Of a stretch of DNA of 64,000 nucleotides, positions 59,339 through 64,000 are shown in pieces. The stretch comes from Nibribacter roseus (GTDB lineage Bacteria; Bacteroidota; Bacteroidia; Cytophagales; Hymenobacteraceae). Under the pieces are notes generated by a model. That model did not search any database. It saw only the letters and a list, made by a program, of their open reading frames with translations, and was not told the origin of the DNA. A program made the position numbers and the translations under genes. The first letter of the stretch is position 1, and each line of letters starts with the position of its first letter. The DNA lies in NCBI RefSeq assembly GCF_042662225.1, contig NZ_JBHSYQ010000003.1, positions 2,046,001 through 2,110,000 on the forward strand, in the 5' to 3' direction.

Positions 59339-59965
59339 CTACAAATACTCATCAATTTCACCCGCGCCTTGACGGAGCACTTCATATTCATCGTGCTCAC
59401 AGTTGACAACGGTAGAAGCTACGTTGTTGCCGTACCCGCCGTCAATAACTAAGTCTACCAGATTACGGTACTTTTCATAAATCAACTCGGGGTCAGTAGT
59501 ATACTCTATCACCTCGTCTTCGTCGTGAATAGAGGTGGAAATGATAGGGTTACCCAGTTCTTCCACCAGCTTCAGGGCAATGTTATTATCCGGAATACGG
59601 ATACCTACCGTCTTTCTTCGGGAGCCGCCCAGCTTTGGCACTTTGCCGCTGGCCTCCAGCACAAACGTAAAGGGGCCGGGCAAAGCCTTCTTCATTACTT
59701 TATAGGTCTGGGTAGAGATTTTGGCGTAATCTGAGATGTGCGTTAAATCATGGCAAATAAAGGAAAGATTGGCTTTTGCCGGATTTATTCCCCTTATCTG
59801 ACAAAGCCGCTCTACTGCCCGCAGGTTATGCAAGTCACAGCCCAAGCCATAAATAGTGTCAGTTGGGTAGATCACTAATCCGCCTTTCCTTAGTACGTCT
59901 ACTGCCTGGGCAATGGCTTTAGGTTGAGGGTTGTCTGGGTGAATTCTAAGTAGAGTTGCCTGCAT
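59339..59965 (-). CDS. L-threonylcarbamoyladenylate synthase (Sua5/YrdC/YwlC)
   Basis: 208 residues from ATG 59965 (MQATLLRIHPDNPQPKAIAQAVDVLRKGG); a start at 60037 adds an unlikely leader. VIYPTDTIYGLGCDLHNLRAVERLCQIRG is the YrdC signature, followed by KALPGPFTFVLEASG and the TVGIRIPDN...GNPIISTS segment. It makes threonylcarbamoyl-AMP for the t6A37 modification of ANN-decoding tRNAs. Single YrdC domain, no Sua5 C-terminal domain. Confidence 0.93.
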   Translation of the reverse strand: MQATLLRIHPDNPQPKAIAQAVDVLRKGGLVIYPTDTIYGLGCDLHNLRAVERLCQIRGINPAKANLSFICHDLTHISDYAKISTQTYKVMKKALPGPFTFVLEASGKVPKLGGSRRKTVGIRIPDNNIALKLVEELGNPIISTSIHDEDEVIEYTTDPELIYEKYRNLVDLVIDGGYGNNVASTVVNCEHDEYEVLRQGAGEIDEYL

Positions 59966-60042
59966 GGAGTCAATGAGTGAATGTGAGAATGAAAGAATAG
60001 GTTTTAAATGCCTCCCACTTGCATACGGATATTTCAAAAATT

Positions 60043-60082
60043 GCGTTTTCAGGCTGAATTTCCAAAAGCAGACCTAAAACAA
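60043..60082. repeat. 40-bp bipartite palindrome, copy 22
   Basis: Divergent gap. GCGTTTTCAGGCTGAATTT with AAAAGCAGACCTAAAACAA. Confidence 0.7.
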
Positions 60083-60180
60083 AATCCTAAACTAACATTT
60101 TAAGCCTGAAAGAATGTTGAGCGTTTTGCCAACTGTTGAATCCAGAAACAAGCTCTTGAGATTTAAATATTCGTTCAATC

Positions 60181-60204
60181 ACTCATTCACTCATTCACTC
60201 ATTA
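60181..60204. repeat. Octamer microsatellite in the mltG promoter
   Basis: Three uninterrupted CACTCATT units (with a fourth partial) end 7 bases before the -7 box of mltG, so the -33 region falls within the repeat. Confidence 0.85.
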
Positions 60205-60210
60205 AATTTA

Positions 60211-60218
60211 TATCTTTG
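60211..60218 (+). promoter_or_regulatory. -7 box for mltG; near-leaderless transcript
   Basis: TATCTTTG, exact TAnnTTTG match, ends 6 bases before the ATG at 60225. Confidence 0.55.
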
Positions 60219-60224
60219 TCTGCT

Positions 60225-61313
60225 ATGTCAGAATTGAATGTTACCGGAAAGCCCTCTGTTCGCAGAGCGCGCCAGCCCCGCAAGACCAGCAAGTGGACGT
60301 ACGTCTTGGTGGTGGCTATGTTTTTATTTGTGTGCTTCTCTTATTACGCATACCAGATTGTGTACACCCCGAACGTGGAGGTGAAAGGTGATCCGGTGTA
60401 CGTGCTCATACCAAGAGGAGCCTCTTATGAGCAAGCCATGGACTCTGTAGAAAACAAAGGAGTAATCATAGACAAGCTTTCTTTTAGGCTAATGGCTAAG
60501 CTTATGAAGTACCCTGATCTGGTAAAGCCTGGACGTTATGAGTTGGAAGACGGAGCCACCAATTATCACTTAATCCGCAAACTGCGCAGCGGTGATCAAG
60601 ATGCGGTTAAGCTTACTTATAGCAATGTGCGCCTGAAAAAAGATCTGGCTAACAAGCTAAGTACGTTTATTGATGCCAGCCCGGCTGAAATAGATTCATT
60701 GTTGAACAGCCCTGAATATACCCAAAAGCTGGGTTTCGACACCACTACCATTTTGACCATGTTCATCCCTAATACCTATGAAATGTATTGGACCACTTCG
60801 GCTACCGAAATGATGGAGCGGATGAAAAAAGAATATGATGCTTTCTGGACCGAAGAGCGTCTTGCCAAAGCCCAGGACCTCGGATTATCTCCTAAGGAGG
60901 TGTCGATTCTGGCCTCTATTGTACAGGCTGAACAAGGTATGCACCCTGATGAGCGTCCGCGTATAGCCGGAGTTTACCTGAACCGACTGCAAAAAGGAAT
61001 GCTGCTGCAGGCTGACCCAACCGTAGTGTACGCCACCGGCGATTTCGGTATCCGGAGAGTGCTGAATGTGCACCTGAAAACTGATTCGCCATACAATACC
61101 TACAAGTACAAAGGTCTGCCCCCTGGACCCATTAACTTACCTTCTATTACTTCTTTGAAGGCTGTGCTTGATCCAGAAGAGCATGATTACATCTACTTTT
61201 GCGCCAAAGCAGACTTCTCCGGCTACCATGCCTTCGCTACAAATGAGGCAGAGCACCGTGCCAATGCCCGTCAGTTTCATGCTGCTTTGAACGCCCGCAA
61301 AATCATGAAATAA
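60225..61313 (+). CDS. mltG: Endolytic murein transglycosylase MltG
   Basis: 362 residues from ATG 60225; an upstream ATG at 60114 would translate the promoter and octamer repeat. Single N-terminal membrane helix (about 22-42), a LysM-like subdomain, and the YceG core with catalytic Glu in SILASIVQAEQGMHPDERPRIAGVYLNRLQKGMLLQADPTVVYATG, then YNTYKYKGLPPGPINLPSITSLKAVLDPEEHDYIYFCAK. It cuts nascent peptidoglycan strands and sets their length. Confidence 0.95.
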   Translation: MSELNVTGKPSVRRARQPRKTSKWTYVLVVAMFLFVCFSYYAYQIVYTPNVEVKGDPVYVLIPRGASYEQAMDSVENKGVIIDKLSFRLMAKLMKYPDLVKPGRYELEDGATNYHLIRKLRSGDQDAVKLTYSNVRLKKDLANKLSTFIDASPAEIDSLLNSPEYTQKLGFDTTTILTMFIPNTYEMYWTTSATEMMERMKKEYDAFWTEERLAKAQDLGLSPKEVSILASIVQAEQGMHPDERPRIAGVYLNRLQKGMLLQADPTVVYATGDFGIRRVLNVHLKTDSPYNTYKYKGLPPGPINLPSITSLKAVLDPEEHDYIYFCAKADFSGYHAFATNEAEHRANARQFHAALNARKIMK

Positions 61314-61320
61314 ATAGTGC

Positions 61321-61360
61321 CTGTTTTGGAGCTGTTTTCACAAAAACGGCTCCAAAACAG
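61321..61360. repeat. 40-bp bipartite palindrome, copy 23
   Basis: 7 bases past the mltG stop. CTGTTTTGGAGCTGTTTT with AAAACGGCTCCAAAACAG; outer 11 bp perfect. Confidence 0.88.
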
Positions 61361-61385
61361 ATCTTGCACCCAACCTTTTTAGCTC

Positions 61386-62024
61386 ATGAACCATCTGCTC
61401 AAATTTTGCTTTCTGATTATTTTTCTTGTGACTGGTTATGAAGGTCATGCTCAGCAGAAACCAATTCCGTATGATTCATTGCGCACCGTACTGGAGGGTA
61501 TTTATGAGGTAGACCAAGGCATCAGAATGAAAATGGGTGCGGTGAAGCCGGAAGACATGAATGATTTCTTCCGGGAGATGCAGCGGGTAGACTCGGTAAA
61601 TCAGGTAAAGGTGTTGGCTATTTTACAACGGTACGGTTGGCTTCCGCAGAGCAAAATAGGGGAGAAGGCGGCCAACGGGTTGTTTTTTGTGGTGCAGCAT
61701 GCACCCGCTAAAGTTATAAAGCAATACCTGCCCCAAATGCAGAAACAGGTGAAGTTAGGCGAAGCAAATAAAACATACGCCGCCATGATGGAAGACCGCC
61801 TGCTCATGTACACCGGTAAGAAACAGAAATATGGAACGCAGGCCACGAGTATGTTGACAGAGGACGGAACTATGGCTGTTTGGCCAATAAAAGACCCCGT
61901 AAACATTAATAAGCGTCGTAAAGAGGCTGGTTTCAAAGATACGGTAGAGGAGAATGCCAAACGGATGAATGCCAAGTATAACCCTGATGAAAAGCTTCCG
62001 GCCCAACCGGTAAAATTTAATTAA
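61386..62024 (+). CDS. DUF6624-like secreted protein
   Basis: 212 residues. Signal peptide (FCFLIIFLVTGYEGHAQ). The mature part is helical: LRTVLEGIYEVDQGIRMKM, VDSVNQVKVLAILQRYGWLPQSKIGEKAANGLFFVVQHAPAKVIKQYLPQMQKQVKLGEANKTYAAMMEDRLLMYTGKKQKYGTQ, the DUF6624 pattern common in Bacteroidota. Function unknown. Confidence 0.82.
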   Translation: MNHLLKFCFLIIFLVTGYEGHAQQKPIPYDSLRTVLEGIYEVDQGIRMKMGAVKPEDMNDFFREMQRVDSVNQVKVLAILQRYGWLPQSKIGEKAANGLFFVVQHAPAKVIKQYLPQMQKQVKLGEANKTYAAMMEDRLLMYTGKKQKYGTQATSMLTEDGTMAVWPIKDPVNINKRRKEAGFKDTVEENAKRMNAKYNPDEKLPAQPVKFN

Positions 62025-62142
62025 AGTATATTTGGCGCAGTAAAGTGGTGACAGGGTCTAGGCTGTAGAGCAGAGGCTTGTTATGAAGTATTTAGGTTAG
62101 CCTTTTGAGAACATGAAGGCTAGGAGCATTAAGAGTTGATTT

Positions 62143-62556
62143 GTGTTTGAATCTGAAGTAACTATACGCGTGCGCTATGCCGAAACTGACCAGATGGGCT
62201 ATGTTTATTACGGCAACTACGGCGCCTACTATGAAGTAGCCCGCACCGAGACCTTTCGTCAGTTGGGCATCAGTTATAGGGAGATGGAAAAAGCCGGTGT
62301 CATGATGCCGGTGCTGGAGATGCGCAGCAAGTACATCAGGCCAGCCCGCTATGACGATTTGCTTACGGTTAAGTTGTTTCTGAAGGAGAGACCAAAAGGA
62401 GCCCGTATATTATTTGAGTACGAAGTCTATAACGAGGCCAAAGAACTTTTAAATATTGGGGAGACCATGATGGTGTTCGTTGATATGAAAACCGGAAGGC
62501 CTACCCCCATACCGCAAGACATTCACCTGAAACTGGACCCACACTTTACCGGATGA
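62143..62556 (+). CDS. Acyl-CoA thioesterase (YbgC/4HBT hot-dog fold)
   Basis: 137 residues starting at GTG 62143 (MFESEVTIRVRYAETDQMGYVYYGNYGAYYEVARTE). The catalytic Asp lies in YAETDQMGYVYYGNY, with RPARYDDLLTV and the terminal PTPIPQDI. YbgC-like thioesterases hydrolyse acyl-CoA. No ATG is available at that position, so a GTG start. Overlaps the next gene by 4 bases (ATGA), indicating coupling. Confidence 0.9.
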   Translation: MFESEVTIRVRYAETDQMGYVYYGNYGAYYEVARTETFRQLGISYREMEKAGVMMPVLEMRSKYIRPARYDDLLTVKLFLKERPKGARILFEYEVYNEAKELLNIGETMMVFVDMKTGRPTPIPQDIHLKLDPHFTG

Positions 62557-63479
62557 GTTTAACTGAGCGCCTGTACCAACACCGACAATATCGCAAACTG
62601 ATTGTGTTCTTAAAGCGCATGCGCTTTGTAGAAGGTCGGGTGTCTGTTTACCACGTGCTCTCCGTAATGCTGGAGGAATTGCAGCGTGACTCACTCACCA
62701 AAAGGTCGGCGTACATGGCGTTCAACTTTACGCTGGCCATTTTTCCCACCATCATCTTTTTGTTTACCCTCATACCCTATATACCGGTGGGGCACCTGGA
62801 CCGCGATATTCTGACGCTGCTCTATGATATAATGCCTCCGGAAATGTACTACGCCGCCGCTGATACCATTGAAGACATTATCAGTAAACCCAGGGGCGGC
62901 CTCCTCTCGTTCGGTTTTTTGTTCGCGATGGTGTTGTCCACCAATGGCATTATGAGCTTGCTAGATGCCTTCGATAAAAAGTACGAGACTTTCCGTCGGC
63001 GCAGCTACCTGCGCAAACGGTTAATTGCCACTGCGCTTACGGTGGCTTTGGCCATTATTTTATTTCTGGCAATTGGTGCTATTTTCTTCGGTACCTACAT
63101 ATTAGATGCGCTGGTTTTTTATGAAGTAGTAACTGAGTCCTTTACCTACGGGCTTATTGTCTCGGTGAAGTATATAGCTGTAATGCTGCTGTTCTTTCTG
63201 GCTACTTCTCTGATTTACTATTATGTGCCGGCGGTGCATGATAAGTGGCCTTTTGTAAGTGCAGGTGCGGTGGTGGCCACAGTGTTGATCTTTCTGGTGT
63301 CTTGGCTGTTCTCCCTATACATTGGTAAGTTTGACTCTTACAACAAATTCTATGGTTCTATCGGGGCCTTGATTGGTTTAATGGTGTGGCTTGATTTTGT
63401 CTGTATGAGCCTCATTATTGGCTTTGAGGTGAACATCAGCATTGATTCACTCACAAAACGCCTGCAAAAAGAAAAATAG
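62553..63479 (+). CDS. YihY/BrkB family membrane protein
   Basis: 308 residues with about six membrane helices. SLTKRSAYMAFNFTLAIFPTIIFLFTLIPYIPV, LLSFGFLFAMVLSTNGIMSLLDAFDKKYETF and the ending KFDSYNKFYGSIGALIGLMVWLDFVCMSLIIGFEVN are the YihY/BrkB signatures. Despite an old RNase BN label, the family is a putative transporter or envelope protein of unknown substrate. Translationally coupled to the thioesterase gene. Confidence 0.93.
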   Translation: MSLTERLYQHRQYRKLIVFLKRMRFVEGRVSVYHVLSVMLEELQRDSLTKRSAYMAFNFTLAIFPTIIFLFTLIPYIPVGHLDRDILTLLYDIMPPEMYYAAADTIEDIISKPRGGLLSFGFLFAMVLSTNGIMSLLDAFDKKYETFRRRSYLRKRLIATALTVALAIILFLAIGAIFFGTYILDALVFYEVVTESFTYGLIVSVKYIAVMLLFFLATSLIYYYVPAVHDKWPFVSAGAVVATVLIFLVSWLFSLYIGKFDSYNKFYGSIGALIGLMVWLDFVCMSLIIGFEVNISIDSLTKRLQKEK

Positions 63480-63486
63480 CCGCCTT

Positions 63487-63526
63487 GTATTTTTAGCATG
63501 TTTTCCTGAAATCAGGTCAAAAACAG
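63487..63526. repeat. 40-bp bipartite palindrome, copy 24
   Basis: 7 bases past the YihY stop. GTATTTTTAGCATGTTTTC with GAAATCAGGTCAAAAACAG. Confidence 0.7.
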
Positions 63527-63796
63527 ACTTGATTTTGTTTTGAATACCGTTTAAAGAATTCTCCTTAGCGGCCCTGCCTACCTGCAGCGCCAAAATAAAG
63601 ACGAGGTGCCAGTAAATATTTGTTCTTCCAGTGAACAGGCAGCATTATAAGGTGGCGTTAAAAATAGCTGTGCTAGGTGCTGATAAAGAGCAGAAATACA
63701 ATAAGTTTGGTATGTGCCCACTTGCCGGTCAGTTGGTGGAGAAAGAAAAGGATTGAAAAAAATAGCTTAAAAACATAAAATTTGTGCGGTTACCTC

Positions 63797-63827
63797 TTGA
63801 CAGGTTCAATTTCATAGCTTACTTTTG
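63797..63827 (+). promoter_or_regulatory. Promoter of tRNA-Ser
   Basis: TTG (63797-63799), 20 bases, TACTTTTG (63820-63827): matches the Bacteroidota sigma consensus in both boxes and spacing. Confidence 0.75.
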
Positions 63828-63837
63828 TGACACATTT

Positions 63838-63922
63838 AGAGAGATGGCAGAGTGGTCGATTGCGGCGGTCTTGAAAACCGTTGACCTTTGCGGGTCCGGG
63901 GGTTCGAATCCCTCTCTCTCTG
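63838..63922 (+). tRNA. tRNA-Ser (anticodon TGA)
   Basis: 85 nt class II tRNA. Acceptor stem AGAGAGA/TCTCTCT, anticodon loop CTTGAAA (TGA), long variable arm GACC-TTTGCG-GGTC typical of tRNA-Ser, T arm with TTCGAAT, discriminator G. CCA is not encoded. Confidence 0.96.
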
Positions 63923-63935
63923 CGAGTGAATAGAG

Positions 63936-63971
63936 AAAAGCCCTGTAAGTTTTTACTTACAGGGCTTTTTG
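63936..63971 (+). terminator. Intrinsic terminator after tRNA-Ser
   Basis: AAAAGCCCTGTAAGT/ACTTACAGGGCTTTT, 15-bp stem with a 4-base loop and T-run. Confidence 0.92.
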
Positions 63972-64000
63972 TTTTAGTTCAAGTGCTAAGCCTTTGGGGA

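Larger units (their letters stand above)
63480..63837. other. Gap before tRNA-Ser
   Basis: 358 bases: palindrome copy 24, then ordinary mixed sequence, a right-half-like AATAGCTTAAAAAC at 63762, and the tRNA promoter at the right end. Confidence 0.5.

Noticed and set aside
60114..60224. Upstream start for mltG
   Set aside because: It would translate the octamer repeat and the -7 promoter box; family homology begins after 60225.

Overview
The window looks like a chromosomal segment from a Bacteroidota bacterium, most likely the Cytophagales/Hymenobacteraceae (Rufibacter, Pontibacter or Nibribacter-like). Evidence: type IX secretion cargo with C-terminal sorting domains, PorP/SprF and PorD-type proteins, the Bacteroidota version of RNA polymerase omega, the conserved block bamD-rpoZ-coaBC-porD-recN, a DAHP synthase/chorismate mutase fusion, and promoters of the TAnnTTTG (-7) type. 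The genus is inferred, not proven. The segment is mainly housekeeping, with no rRNA, prophage, transposase or CRISPR array.

Layout. 1-5.3 kb: the 5' part of a UvrD/RecB-like helicase (-), then mutL and two rhomboid proteases. 5.6-10 kb (-): slipin/NfeD membrane pair, malate dehydrogenase, tilS. 10.1-17.7 kb (+): envelope and core block ostA-like, bamD, rpoZ, coaC, coaB, porD-like, recN, ridA-like. 17.8-19.9 kb: cupin, Kazal-inhibitor lipoprotein, two YtxH-like stress proteins and a candidate structured RNA. 20-23.5 kb: lysS and two genes of unknown function. 23.9-34.3 kb (+): three type IX cargo proteins (one a large secreted nuclease), gamma-glutamyltransferase, PorP/SprF, and a Cys/Met-metabolism PLP enzyme. 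34.4-40.8 kb: tail-specific protease, TonB, a stress protein, and an ECF sigma factor paired with a membrane-tethered trypsin-like protease. 40.9-46.9 kb: proline dehydrogenase, then shikimate genes. 47-57 kb: mostly minus-strand genes including a BtuF-like protein, GNAT, M42 peptidase, acyl-CoA carboxylase beta, clpC and wbqC. 57-64 kb: luciferase-like oxidoreductase, sua5, mltG, thioesterase, YihY and tRNA-Ser(TGA).

The most striking non-gene signal is a family of roughly 40-bp two-part palindromes. I count 24 intergenic copies, never more than one per gap, in co-directional, convergent and divergent gaps alike, plus three look-alikes inside tilS and aroA. Each arm is itself a doubled CTGTTTT-type unit. 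Many copies sit next to ordinary intrinsic terminators but are separate from them. I do not recognise this family as described. Other notable signals are a 16-bp wobble-containing stem marking a candidate structured RNA at 19.68-19.88 kb, a pair of divergent TGGGTTAC boxes beside the ECF sigma gene, and a split coaB/coaC with a 14-base overlap.

Start codons were moved inward from the longest reading frame wherever a terminator, palindrome, promoter or family alignment made the longer form unlikely. All functional calls come from reading motifs; no database search was run.
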